64,000 bases of DNA from Hydnum rufescens UP504 (Eukaryota > Basidiomycota > Agaricomycetes > Cantharellales > Hydnaceae). Below are positions 22,479 to 34,458 of the stretch, one piece after another. The notes beneath the pieces were generated by a model, which was not told where the DNA came from, ran no database searches, and was given only the letters and a program-made list of their open reading frames with translations. The first letter of the stretch is position 1. Each line of letters starts with the position of its first letter. The stretch covers positions 308,163 to 372,162 of the forward strand of contig MU128936.1 in the NCBI GenBank assembly GCA_014904985.1, written 5' to 3'. The translations under genes and the position numbers were made by a program.

Positions 22479-25344
22479 ATGCCGAGGAAGCAGAGATTGG
22501 CAACGAACATGAAGAGACGGACAACACCTTCACCAGTGCGCTCAATCATGTCTCCTTCCGACGAAGAGGACGATGACGAAAGGTTGGATGATGAGTATGA
22601 GCCCGATGTCGACGTCCAGCCCGCGAAACCATGGGCCCCCGACATATCTGTCAAGTCTACATCTCCTAACAACACCGTGGCCAAGCGGCCGTCCATTGCA
22701 AACTTCCTTCCCCACGAAATTCTTGTACACATCTTCAAGAAGTTGACCTCGAAGGAAGACCAACATGCAACTCTCCTCGTGTCGCGTGCGTGGTGTCAAT
22801 GCAGCGTCGAGCTCCTCTGGCACAAGCTCTCTGTTTCCAATCTCGCCTTGCTCCTTCAGATGATGCGTATTATCAGTAGAAAGGACCAGACTTTTGCCTA
22901 CGCCACGTTTATCCGTAGACTTAATTTTTCGATCCATTCATCTGGAATGACGGATGAGATCTTCATTCGAGTGGCACCGTGTGTACGGCTCGAGCGATTG
23001 ACCCTTGCAGGATGCACCCTTCTTACAGATGCATCCCTTGCCGTTGTTTTCTCCGCATGTCCCGCCTTGATCGCCGTAGACTTGAATGGGGTCTCCGAAG
23101 CAACCGATGCTTCGCTCACTGCTCTCGCCAACACTACGACTAGACTTCAAGGCATTAATCTCACCAAGTGCAAGAAAGTTACAGATGTCGGAATCCTTGC
23201 TCTTGTCCGCAGCTCACCTCTTTTGCGCCGCATCAAGTTGCATGGGTTGATCGCATTGACAGATGCATCTGTATGCGCAATCGCGGAGTCGTGTCCGCTC
23301 CTGCTGGAAATTGATCTGAGTAATTGTATAAAACTCACTGATCTTTCCGTGCGAGAAATCTGGGAGCGGCAAAAGCATCTTCGAGAATTTCAACTTTCGA
23401 ATGTCCATGCTCTGACCGATGATGCTTTTCCGGCGCCTCCTCCTTCACCCACTCAGCGACTCCGCCCGAACCTTTTCTCCTCCGCCCCTACTACCGAAGT
23501 GCCACCTGAGCGACTTCCCCATTGTTGCTTTCGACATCGTTTGATCACCTACGAATTCTGGACATGACGTCTTGTGCCCATCTTACCGATGCTGGGCTGG
23601 ATGGGATAGTGTCCAACTGCCCAAAATACGTCATATCGTGTTAGCCAAGTGTTCGGGTCTAACGGACGATTCCCTAGTCAGTATCGGAAAGTTGGGAAAG
23701 AATCTTCATTATATCCATTTGGGACATGTATCAAAGTCCGTTCCACGTCTGTTACCCTCTTTCGTTTCTCTAACATGGATTTATACAGCATCACCGACCG
23801 TGGGGTCACTCAGCTCACCCAAGCATGTCCACGCATCCGGTACATCGACCTGGCGTGCTGTGGTAATCTTACTGATCTGTCCGTCCTCGAGCTTGCCTCT
23901 CTCTCAAAGTTGCGGCGTGTGGGGCTTGTTCGTCTATCTAACCTGACTGACAATGCGGTATTTGCCCTCGGCGAGAAACACACTGCTTTGGAACGCATCC
24001 ATCTTAGCTACTGTGATAACATCTCTGTCGCCGCTATTCATTTCCTCCTTCAACGGCTTAACAAGCTGACCCATTTGAGTCTCACGGGAATTCCCCAGTT
24101 CGGGAGGAGAGATTTGAAGACATTCTGCCGTGTCCCTCCCAAGGTCAGCCCCTCCATCTTTCTTATTTTGGACGGTGGTGCCTTAAGGACGTAATTTTTT
24201 ACTATTAGGAATTCAATCCACATCAGCGCCTTGCTTTTTGCGTATACTCTGGTAAAGGCGTTTCCGAACTACGAAAGTACTTGCATGGCCTCGCCTTGCG
24301 TGCAATGGATGTGAATCACGAACACAACCTAGACGATGATAACGATACGATCATGATGAGCGGAGAAGTCGAAGAAGCGGACAGCGAAGCCGATGACACC
24401 CCGGCGGAGGAATCCATTGTTTGGCCCCCTCCTCTTTCTGCTGTTCCTCCGACATTGCATGGTCCTCATCCCAATATCCGCGTAGTGGGGATGGTCCCTC
24501 ATCCTCTCGTCGGCCGCACTCCGCTCCACGAAATCCATATCGCGCTGGTAGCTCTGCTTATGTCACCCAGCTCGGCTCGTCAAGCCCTTCGGCCGCATCG
24601 CACACGTCGGATGATTCAGGCACTGTGGCGGCGACTTCCACGGTTCATGGGGATATCGCAAGTCCAGACCGCCCCCATTTCACGGAGACCGGTGCTCCCT
24701 TGGATGTTGTGTCGGGGGGTGTAGTTACAGGTCCTAGTACTGGGAGAGGGAGTCGGCAAACACGATCCACTTCACGACATACTGGAACTGACCACAGGGA
24801 ACGTTCAAGCACACGACATAATCGGCGGCCGCCTGGCGGCTCGTCCACCGCTGCACAAGCACATGGCCCGATTATCACTCCATCGAGTCCCTCAGCCCCC
24901 CCAGAACTCGAGGGGCAAGCTGGGTCCAATGCTCGGATAGTAACATTGATCAGTGGGCGCCGTACCGCCCATGCATCCTCACATCCGTCTCTACCTGGCC
25001 TCACCTCACTTGCGCGACAATCCCGTCATAATGGCTCACCACGTTCTCCACCCACTGTGCCTGTAAGTGGTACCTCTGTATCCCATGCATTTCGTGACCA
25101 CGGACGAAATACATCGCGCGGCCACGAATTCTCAAGCCAAGAGGTCCTTCCCAGAGATATCGATCGTGAACTCGCGGAATCATTAGAGGCTGCATTGGGG
25201 AATTCGAGAGATGCCGATAGTCGGGGTCGGGTTCCCCGAGACCGAGGGGCCGCTGATGGCTCTCGGAGGAGTGGTGCGCTTCGAAACACGGTCACTGCGG
25301 CAGAACAATACGCCAATAACATTTTTGGCAGAGGAAATGCGTGA
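22479..25344 (+). CDS. GRR1-like F-box/leucine-rich-repeat protein
   Basis: Substrate-recognition subunit of an SCF ubiquitin ligase; yeast GRR1 acts in glucose sensing and G1 cyclin turnover. The start is the ATG at 22479, or 22509 (MKRRTTPSPVRS). An acidic lead is followed by the F-box (LPHEILVHIFKKLTSKEDQ to LLWHKLSV). Then come roughly 12 Cys-containing leucine-rich repeats (LERLTLAGCTLLTDAS, LQGINLTKCKKVTDVG, KIRHIVLAKCSGLTDDS, RIRYIDLACCGNLTD and so on). An intron joins LGHVS to NITDRGVTQL. The C-terminus is long, acidic then Ser/Pro/Arg-rich. The frame breaks at a T run (23540-23542) inside the LRRs and at a C run (24470-24472) in the tail; one added base at each restores a conserved reading. 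Confidence 0.85.
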
Positions 25345-25767
25345 AAGCATACGGAGCCTGGTTAGTCTGTCTCTGCCTGTTACAGCTTTTATGTGTGCAT
25401 TACGGCTTATCACGTTTGCTTAGTTTTAGATTTATTGTCGCGGTTTATTATAGTCTTTCTGCAATGTACTATCACGGCAATACTCGTAGATCCTTGATTT
25501 CTTTTAATTGCGCCCGGACTTTGATAGAACCGCGCGCTCATGCAGCCTGCCCCCGGTTCGCCTGCCAACACATGTCTAGTCTCTACCGTCTCGTGATTGG
25601 TTCAACATTCGTAACTCAGCGTGTGAGCTACTGTAGATCTGTGTCGCTTCAGTGGATAAGGCATGACTCAATTGAGAACTGGTGGAATGCCCCTCATGCT
25701 CACATGGAAGTCCGATTGCATGAACTAAAGCTACAAAACAATGTGTATTTTTGGGACTCATAATTAT
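25345..25767. other. Convergent intergenic spacer
   Basis: Lies between the 3' ends of the GRR1-like gene and the next minus-strand gene. Nothing recognised. Confidence 0.5.
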
Positions 25768-28700
25768 TTAGTCGTAGACCGCGAGCAACTCCAGCTCCCT
25801 TTCCAGATCGAGAAGCAGCCGCTGCAAGCGATCATACACTTCTTGTCTCTCCATCCTCTTCATCTCAGATAAGTCCACCTTTTCTGGAGCAAGGAATATC
25901 TGGCGAGCACGAGCCAACAGGACATGTTGATCGATGAGTTCTTTGTCATACCGCACAATATCTGAGAACGAACACGATGAGATCAAAACATGCAAATCAC
26001 CGAAATCATGGTTCTGACACATACTAGCTACTAGGATGTCATATTCTTTTTTACTCAGTGCACGTTTAGCAGCGTCATCGAAGCTTTTCGTAGAGTCGTC
26101 CGCGATATTGTTGTATTTTCCTAGGTTTTCAGAGTCATTTTGAGGGCTGGACTGAGAAGAACGTTCGTTGACATGATGTGGTTCTTCCTTGGGACGGGTA
26201 GTGGAAGGACACGAATCTGTATGGCTTCCCAGGTACGGCTCATGGGGAAGATCCATCGTAAGGGAGCGTTCGTGCCGCTCTACTGGCGGTGCTATAGGAG
26301 ACGGTGTAGTTGGCGGAAGCGGCGGCAGATCAGGCAGGTGCGTGCTTGAGAATGAGGAACCCATAGAAAAAGATCGGACGGAAGAGCTCGCGGGAGAGCC
26401 GAAATCAACGACCGTCGTCGATCCTGAACCAACAGCAAGTCGACTAAGAGGACTCTGGGAGGCATTATGCAGTCCAGGGTCCGTGGGACGTGAACTTGAA
26501 TTATCAACAAGGTCGTGAGCATATTGACGTGAGACAGAGTTTTGTGGTGTAGGAGTCGAAGAAGAGAACAGGGAAGAAAATTGATTGCTAGCAAAGGCGG
26601 GGTTCCCAAAAACATGGTCACGAGAAGAGTCACGCCGCTGAGACCTTGAGATAGAACGACGAGGCGAATACCGATGCTCGCTCATGAAGTCTTTCAAATC
26701 ATTAATACGAGGACTCTTGATGAGGTTGCTGTGAAGGGATTCTTTTCTATCCCGGTTGCACTGCGGGTCGCAGGATAAGGGTTGATACTGGTGTTCTCGT
26801 TAGACGTGCGGGTTACGCTATGCATGCGATGCGAGGAGGGAAGCGAGAGTCCAACTTCATGTGTGAGATAATTTGACTGAGGTCGAACATTGCCAGAAGA
26901 CATTGCCCTCATGCTGTCAACCTCTTCACTAAGGGGATGACTTGAGGAACGGCCTTCTCCGTGTACGACAATGGAGTGGGGACGAGAGGAAGGATTAACA
27001 ACAGGGGACGGTGATAGGGGAGGTGAACTAGCAAAGCCAGACCCAGACAGCTCAGACAAGGAAGAACCGCGCAAGGGGTCGGTGATCGGGCGCTTTGGGT
27101 ACGAGTCGGAACCTTGAGTGGATGTATTCACGGTTGTGGAAAAATTAGGAGGACGAGAAGGATCGAAACGAGCAATCGGCGAAAACAAGAGGGACGTAGA
27201 GGTTTTACTCTTACCATTCATGGTTGTGGAGGCACTGACTTGTTGATGGATACGGCTGGAGGACTGAAGCTGGGCTATTGCTTTAATTGTGGGTGACGCA
27301 TCGATACTGTCCTGAAGTTCGTCGGTTTCATGATCTTTTGAAGAGCTACTATTGGCTGTGAGGCGGTCGTGAGAGAGCTTTGGACTTCCCCGGGCATATC
27401 TGTCTCGTGGAGATATAGGTTTGTTCTGATTTAGATTATGGTGGTCGCGATTGATAATAGTGCTTTGTTGAAGGGGACGGCGAGACGCAAGTACTTCCCT
27501 AGACAATCCTAGTGTGACTCCAAGGCTCTTGCGGAGAGAGCTCCTTTCAGGAGAGTAGTTTTGAATGATTTTGTGGTCTGTCCGAGAGGACGGTGGGATA
27601 GAGACTATAGGGCGGAAGTCATTGAGCGGATCACGGCTAGGAGATAGCGTGGGCATTCTATATATCGAACCAATTCTATGGTGTGAACTAGAACGATGGA
27701 TCTGACGGGGCCCGGGGTCATTCTTGAGTGGTGGCATATGATTTTCTGACAAGGGCGAAACAGTAGCAATAGGCAAGGGTTCTGTCCGAACAATTTCTGG
27801 TCCTAGTCGGGTTGTTATGGGGAGAGGATTGGTAACCTGGTCAGGGTGAGCACCACGGTTCGTGTCAGAGATATGTTCGTTTTGGGATGGGCCTGAATCC
27901 CGTATAGAGGGCCGAATAGATTGATGCCCCGGACGGGTTGAGGCACGAGAAGCGTCTATAGTATATGTGTTGGAGTAGAAGCGGTGCTCGCTGGATGGAA
28001 TGACTGGTGAATATGAAGATGTTTTGAAACCAGGTGATTGAGACCAAGTTCGGTCTGATACAGATGTGTCCTTCGTATTTTCGGTCGGGGACGGAGTGAA
28101 TGAGGGGATCGGGAGTCTCTTAAGTGGATTAGGATTTGTTCTAATCCTGGGGACCTGGGCATACTCCTGAGAGGTGGAAGCGACTTCAAGACTTCGACTG
28201 GCGCGGAGGCTGCGAGTGGGGCTTCCCTCTGAAGAGATATTAGCAGTCTGTAGAAGGGAAGGAAGTGGAGGAGGTATAAGAGAAGAGGCCGACACAGATG
28301 TAGTTATTCCACGATGAAGAGGCTGACGGGCTTTAGCAGGGGTGTCGATCGCTTGACGGGAGCCAAAATCTCGGTGCCGTGGAGAAAGGTCGTGTTCGCT
28401 TGAGACGCTTGGCGCCATGGCTGAAGAAGCAGACGTCGTGGACGAGAAGCGAGAAGATAATTGAGGGACTGAAAGATACGAAGACGATGAATCTTGGCGT
28501 GAATTCGAAGGTTTGAGCAGAGCATTGGCGATCTGATTTGACTACGGTTATAAAATTAGGAAAAGAGTATACTTGGAGTTATTGGGGTAGAATGTAAGGG
28601 CGAACCCTTAGATCAGCTAACATCAGGGCCCTTTCTTCCTGACGTGCCCGCTCAATGCTCCGTAAATTGCGAAATTCCACTTCCTCTAATCGCTTTTGCA

Positions 28701-29330
28701 AGCGCAGGATTTGCCGTTCGAGAGTTCCCTTCTCGCGCTTAAGACTATCAACCTATCCGCATAAAATTTCAGCATACCAGCCCGATAAGGAGCCCCAAAT
28801 TAATAACTTCAAGGTTCAGATACTTGAGGTCCAATTGGGACTGTCGATGTTTGTCAAGCAGGTGATTAAACTAACCAAAAACCGTTCAGTCCAACGAAAA
28901 GGATCGTAAATTATACCGAGGTGTGAGTTCAAACACGAGAACCGGGGCTCACATCGTTCGAAAGTTCGTGGTGCATTCCATCTGAATGGTCATGGACCTA
29001 AGAATCCGGAGTAAGAATGCATAGGAAAAGCATAGGGGAGAAAATGTAAACCCTAATGACTGTGCGCAAGGGAGATTCTGCTATAGACGACCTGTAGCTC
29101 GCTCTGGACGCGTAATATCTTGTCTCAGGGGACGCGCTCGCTCGGGAATTGGGTGAATCAACGGTGAGATCAGAGGTCAAAGAAGGAAAGGATGGTAGGG
29201 ATGGGTAGTCCCTATCATTTTTCAGGGTTTCCATGACGTGAAGCGGTGGCAAAGCGCCAGAGGTCGTCGTCGGTCGTTGGGAGAGGAGCGGGATGTTCCG
29301 CTCACGTGCGTTGGTCAAGTCAATTCTCAT
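25768..29330 (-). CDS. Long Ser/Pro-rich disordered protein with coiled coil, unrecognised
   Basis: The first true ATG on this frame is at 29330 ([11 protein letters not shown]), though an open frame extends upstream to about 29500 over the ALG8 start. Order: a Ser/Pro-rich N-terminus; a coiled coil near 28610-28760 (LKREKGTLERQILRLQKRL, then EEVEFRNLRSIERARQEER); more than 600 residues of Ser/Pro/Arg/His-rich low-complexity sequence; and a folded, helical C-terminus (AKRALSKKEYDILVASM, FSDIVRYDKELIDQH, then a Leu/Glu-rich helix ending LLAVYD). The frame shifts once at CCC 26751-26753; one added base joins the two halves. I do not recognise the family. The architecture resembles scaffold or septum/cytoskeleton regulators, which is speculation. 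Confidence 0.55.
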
Positions 29331-31856
29331 GTCGAGCACTACAAGTCCTTTGCGTGTCGAACGACGGGGAAGCTCGCTTAATCCAGCATTTCCAACTAAA
29401 TCTACCTTTCGGTCTGTCGATGGCTCTTCATCTCTCCCACGCCCCGACAGCTGGCTGTCCCCCGGCGAACGTGACGCACTCGTTCTGTCGACCTTTATAA
29501 AGGTCCTGCTTTTCCCCGCATAGTGAGGATCGGCACAACCGAACTTTTCTCAATATGTGTTGTCTAATGAGGTATTGAAGTCGCTCAACGGATTTTGAAG
29601 TACACCGGAACTGGCTGGCAATCACGTATAGTCTTCCGATGTCCAAATGGTACTTTGATGTGTGTTTGCTCATTTTCCGCACTCCAAATGAAATCTCATT
29701 ATTTTCTTGAATGTCTGCTAGACCACCTCCCAGTGGAGTGGGTGTCTGACCCAAGGTGGCTGCAGTGAATACGCGCACTGATGCTCTTTCCCCCAAGCCC
29801 TGGACTATCCTCCCTTCTTTGCGTATTTCGAATTCCTACTTTCGCTTCCTGCCCGAATAATAGACCGCCGGATAGTGCAGCTCTCTAACCTAAATTACGA
29901 TTCAATGAGTGTAGTTGTTTATCAGCGGAGCACAGTCATTTTGACTGAGCTCGTCCTAGGGGCTGCTCTCTTACGGTAGGCTGAATCCCTGCGAGTGATT
30001 CACTTCTCAGTGCTTTGTTGTTTTCGATAGGTTTGTCCGTGGGAGTGTCGATCAGTCCACTGCCCGAGTTATCGCTGTATCTCTATTTCTCCATCCTGGT
30101 TTCTTGATTGTGGATCACATCCACTTCCAATACAACGGATTCATGTTCGGTATCCTCTTGTGGTCGGTCCTAATGGCACGAGAAGTCCGTTAGGTGTAAA
30201 CGAATCCAATGTTCATCACTGACCTGGTCCTTAGGGACGGCACCTTGCGAGTGGTGTCCTATTTGCCATACTTCTCAATTTCAAGCATATTTACGTGTAC
30301 TTGGCAGTACGTGCCCTCTCTTTGCGGTCTTCACCTCCATGCGCTCATAAGCTCTCTACATATATTATTAGCCTGCGTATTTCGTGTATTTATTGCGTGT
30401 TTTCTGCCTCTCGTCCACTGGTGCGTTCCTCCCGGCCCACTTCATCTCTCTCGCAAACTCCGTCGTAGCGGTGTTTGTCACGTCGTTTGGACCATTTATT
30501 CTCATGAAGAACGACACTGGGCATATTGGACAGATCTTCAGGCGTCTCTTCCCCTTTACGAGGGGTTTGAACCATGCGTATTGGGCGCCGAATTTCTGGG
30601 CACTTGTCACGGCACTTGATAGAGTGTTGTTAAAATGCACGTATCGTCCTTCCTTGATTAGTCCGCTCCACATTAATGTCTGGGATTGTGTTAGACGTCC
30701 GTTGGAAAGGACTGAAAGTAGAACTGCGTGTAGAGGGTGTGGTGTCCACCTCACGGGGACTAGTGGGAGATACTGTATTTGCTGTGCTACCCAACATTGA
30801 GCCTGTGCACACCTTTGTCCTCACTCTATTGTGCCAAGGAGTGCGTCATCTCTTCTTTATTTCATCCGTGTCCGCTCAGCTTGGACTATCGGATTGATAT
30901 TCTCTATTTGCCTGCGCCTTCCTGCAAAAAAAGGTCTTCCTAGCAAAACTTTGGACGACTCCGACCTACAAAAGTTTCCTGGCTGCACTGACCCTGTGCG
31001 GGTGGTCATCGTTCATGTTTGGGTGGCATGTTCATGAGAAGGCAATATTACTTGTGCTGGTACCTCTCAGGTGCGTTACTATTTCTATTGCTCCTTCCTA
31101 TGTAATGTGGCTCGTCGGATTCGAGGCTGAATCGACTTTATCAAATAGTCTTGTGGCCGCCGAAAGTAGTGCACATATGAGAACTTTTATGATCGCGAGC
31201 GTGGCAGGAATATTCTCTCTCTTTCCGCTCTTATTCACTCCTTCAGGTAGGTCATGTCTCGCTCCAGACTCTCAAATTCCTCCCCTAAAATCCAAATCCC
31301 CCATATCACACAGAATCAATCGCCAAAGTGCTGTATTCGTTGATCTGGGGTTCGGTCGTGTTTGTTCTCATTAGTAAACGCGTTTACGAGTACGTTGCAT
31401 ATTCCTTTATCGGTTTCGGAGATATTCCATCAATGCGACTTCTCTAGATTTCCCGAAGGACTGCTAGCAGCTGTTCTCGATCGAGTTGAAAAAGCATACC
31501 TGATGGGCTTTACACTGTTGCAACTGTTCGTCTCTTTATACCCGACCATTGGCTCGCGCAGTTCTCCACGAGAGACGTTGGTGAGCGTGGCACCGCAATT
31601 TCTCGGAATGGGGTCAGGGGCATGCTCAGTTCCTTTCGGGATATTCACGCAACCTGAATTGGACATGCTCGGAGATTGTACTCCACCATCACCACCCTCG
31701 CCACCTTCGTCTTCCGTGGAAACCAGGAAGGGAGGGGAAATGGAATTCCTGCCATTGATGGTAACAAGCGTATACTGCGCAGTGGGGCTGGTGTGGGCGT
31801 TCCTTAGGCTGTCGTACTTGTATCTTTCCCATTCTCGTAAGCCTCTTGTAGCTTAG
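29329..31856 (+). CDS. ALG8: ALG8-type dolichyl-P-glucose alpha-1,3-glucosyltransferase
   Basis: ALG8 adds the second glucose to the lipid-linked oligosaccharide in the ER lumen during N-glycosylation. Several short exons give [42 protein letters not shown] and [19 protein letters not shown], the hallmark lumenal loop of ALG6/ALG8 enzymes. Then come [38 protein letters not shown] and the terminal [17 protein letters not shown]. The [15 protein letters not shown] motif favours ALG8 over ALG6. About 10-12 membrane segments are expected. The start is the first in-frame ATG (29329); the N-terminal extension it implies is longer than usual and overlaps the opposite-strand gene, so a later or spliced start is possible. 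Confidence 0.88.
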
Positions 31857-31977
31857 ATAATCCACACTAGATGATGTCATCTTGGAGATCCCATATAAGG
31901 CGAGAACACGGGACTCGAGCCGCCTCACAACCACTTCCACCTCAACTTTTATCTCACTATCAATACCACCCCTTACA

Positions 31978-32713
31978 ATGACCAAGACTGCAGCGAACAC
32001 GATGACCAAGGTGGTCTACAAGCCAGACACCCAATCAACTGACGAGTTCATCCTCATCGTTGACTCGGAAGAGGTTTGCCTTCGCCGTTCTCAACGCACC
32101 CTACAGATCTAATCGTTCTTGGCGTCCAGTACGGCAAGTGGAAAGCAGGAGGTGTGTCCGATTTCGAGACCTGATACATTGTTGATCGTGTGTGCTGATG
32201 TGCTGATGTTGCGCTCGCCGTTGCTTCTAGACACGTGAGCATCCAGTCCCTCCGTCTCCATCTCTGTCGTGATTGGGAAGCGACTCTTACCTTATTATCC
32301 TTTGGGGGAGGTCCATCCCACTGGCCCGCGTAGTAGACTGTGAGCGATCATGCTCCTTTCCCACGCAAGTCATTAATACTTGTTTAGCATTCGACATATT
32401 CTTCACGGAACAAGGCAACCAAGGCAAGCTCGGTAAAGCATCGAAACAACAACTCGATACTGTTTTCGGGACGACAAAGGAGGACGAAGCTGTGCTCAAG
32501 CTGCTCCAGCTCGGAACTCCAAAAGTTGGAGACGCGTTGCCAAAGGGGTTTTCAAGCAAGAACGATACCCGGTGAGTGTTCGAGGGGCTATTGAATTGTT
32601 TTATTAATTGCGGGGCGACTGACTTGGTTGTTTCGGCCCGGTTTCTTGCTCTTGTGATGATAAGTGGGACGAACGTCGGGAGTGGACAAAAGGGTGGTTC
32701 TGCGAATCACTAA
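31978..32713 (+). CDS. RTC3-like protein with SBDS domain
   Basis: Small single-domain SBDS protein like yeast RTC3 (YHR087W), linked to RNA metabolism and stress. Exons join as: MTKTAANTMTKVVYKPDTQS to DSEE; YGKWKAGD; a putative 4-nt exon (32231-32234) completing D-T; SIPLARVVD; SFDIFFTEQGNQGKLGKAS, then QQLDTVFGT and GTPKVGDALPKGFSSKNDTR; and GTNVGSGQKGGSANH with the stop at 32711-32713. The order F-x-V/I-F, G-x-LG-A/K-AS-K and the Gly/Asn end match the family. The length of about 110 residues is normal. The alternative to the micro-exon is a weak GTCCGA donor that gives GVSIPL. Confidence 0.8.
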
Positions 32714-34328
32714 ACGAACGATCCAGCCTTCGCCGCCACGAGATGATGCTCGATCTCCTGGTCCTTCTCAATCCTAGCTCATCTTTCCATCTACTGTACC
32801 GTTCATTTGCCTCGATAAATCCTTAAAGCACCTCAGAAATCGATTGTACTTTTGGCATTCAAGGTCCTCTAAACGACCAACTAGGAAGTCGTGAAACACC
32901 CTTTCCGTTGGATGACTGTCTCTATTCATTTGGAATGAACACACGGGCGTCTCATTCTCACAGCTACTCATTGAGGCGTGGCAATAATGGCTGCCAGGGT
33001 AGGTCACTCCCGAGGGAAACATGTGTTTGGATACCGCTGTTATGATATACATCCCACAGGAGGCCCTGCTTGCACTGCGCCAGATAGGGACGTCGTACCA
33101 ATAACTCGCGGTTCCTGAGTTCACGTTGAAGTCTCACAGACAGCACAAACTGTTTGTGATACTCAACTAACGCACGAGTAATCACGAGGAAGTAACGTTC
33201 GAATACGTACGAACTAGGGACCAAACCCTGCTGCAGGGGGCCGAAGGCAGCAGAATACAACGGAAGGTGGCGAACGTGATTAGCAAGGGCTGGTGCAATA
33301 TTAATGTTCCAACCCACCGAAAATTAATAATATTTCCAGAACTCGGATATTGTAGAGAAGTTTGAATTAGACCTCTCGGTGTCTTGCCAAGGAGCCAAAC
33401 GATATGAGACGCAAGTGGAGTGACACGAAGGGAGATTCACTTCGCTCATTCTTCTGCGACGAGTATCCCTGAGGCGCTAGGCTCTGTTTGATATCATGCC
33501 GATAGCCTCGATCCGGGTTCAGTATGAGTGTAGCGAGAGGGGCGAACCACTCGAGTGCAGCGTCGTGGGCGCGTTCTTCACCACACTTATTGTTTGGCCG
33601 CCAGTGGTTCTGATATACATTCCACAGAACGCTCTTTCCCTGAAGACAAGTGAGAGCTCTGTGAGCCTTGGGTTCCGGTGATCATGTTGATTCCCGGTAG
33701 TAATCCAGTCCAGAGCCCGAACCATGGATCATACTCCAGATCTCACGAGGAGTGAATCAGGAAGGAAAAACCTTTGAAACACGAATGCCGAAGGCCAGCG
33801 CAACAGACCTATGACTGCGGAATCCGACAAAGACTCATGCACAGAAACAGCGAAAGAAGGCAGGGATGTGGCGCATCGACGTTGGGCATGAAGGTCATCA
33901 AATGGAATTAATAGCGAACCCAAGAGCCGGACAAACCATATGCAATGGACCGACTGGAAACGAGGGTAGAGACGTCTAAAGTTCGAGAATTAAGAGCCGG
34001 TACTCAGAAAGCACTCAGATAGTTTCAAATCTCCTCGGCAGAAATGGCCAAAAGTCCAGCGAAGGGACACATGGCAAATGAGGCCATCCCGGTGGGCCAA
34101 TGACGAATTGCCGAATGCAAAATGATACACGGAATCGCAAGACCAAAGAACGCCCGAAATACAAGGAGAAGGCGTATCGGGACGATGAAAATGGATCCCA
34201 TGATGAAGATGTCTTCATAGAATATCACCCGGATGCTTCAGCTCCACGGTAGTACAGTACTTATTTAGACACTCGAAGTCCGTCTAAGCTGGCACTTGCG
34301 GAAGCGATTTCCGTGACAGTGACTGTGA
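32714..34328. other. 1.6-kb region without a recognised gene
   Basis: The minus strand carries short open pieces that look partly protein-like (33317-32964 with SSYVFERYFLVITRALVEYH; 34228-34025 very hydrophobic), but I could not join them by plausible introns or recognise a family. They may be a decayed membrane-protein gene. The region ends at the target duplication of the hAT-like element. Confidence 0.3.
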
Positions 34329-34336
34329 CTTGCGGC
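34329..34336. repeat. Left 8-bp target-site duplication of the hAT-like element
   Basis: CTTGCGGC, identical and in the same orientation as 43096-43103. Confidence 0.75.
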
Positions 34337-34443
34337 TAGTGTTGCCGCGACTCGGCTCCGCTCGGCTTCTGCTCGACTCTGTTCGACTTCCGGCGGTTTC
34401 CGTCGGCTTCAGCTTTGAACCCGAGAGTCGAGCACAAGCGGAG

Positions 34444-34458
34444 TCGCGAAGTCGACTC
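34444..34458. repeat. Left 15-bp target-site duplication of the LINE
   Basis: TCGCGAAGTCGACTC, identical to 42298-42312. Part of it (GTCGACTC) is a repeated motif of the host element, but the full 15-mer is not. Confidence 0.7.

Noticed and set aside
29838..31856. ALG6 rather than ALG8
   Set aside because: Both share the [10 protein letters not shown] loop, but the [15 protein letters not shown] segment is the ALG8-type sequence.
33500..34228. STE3-type pheromone receptor (mating locus)
   Set aside because: There is one hydrophobic piece, but no ordered set of seven segments and no conserved receptor motifs could be traced.
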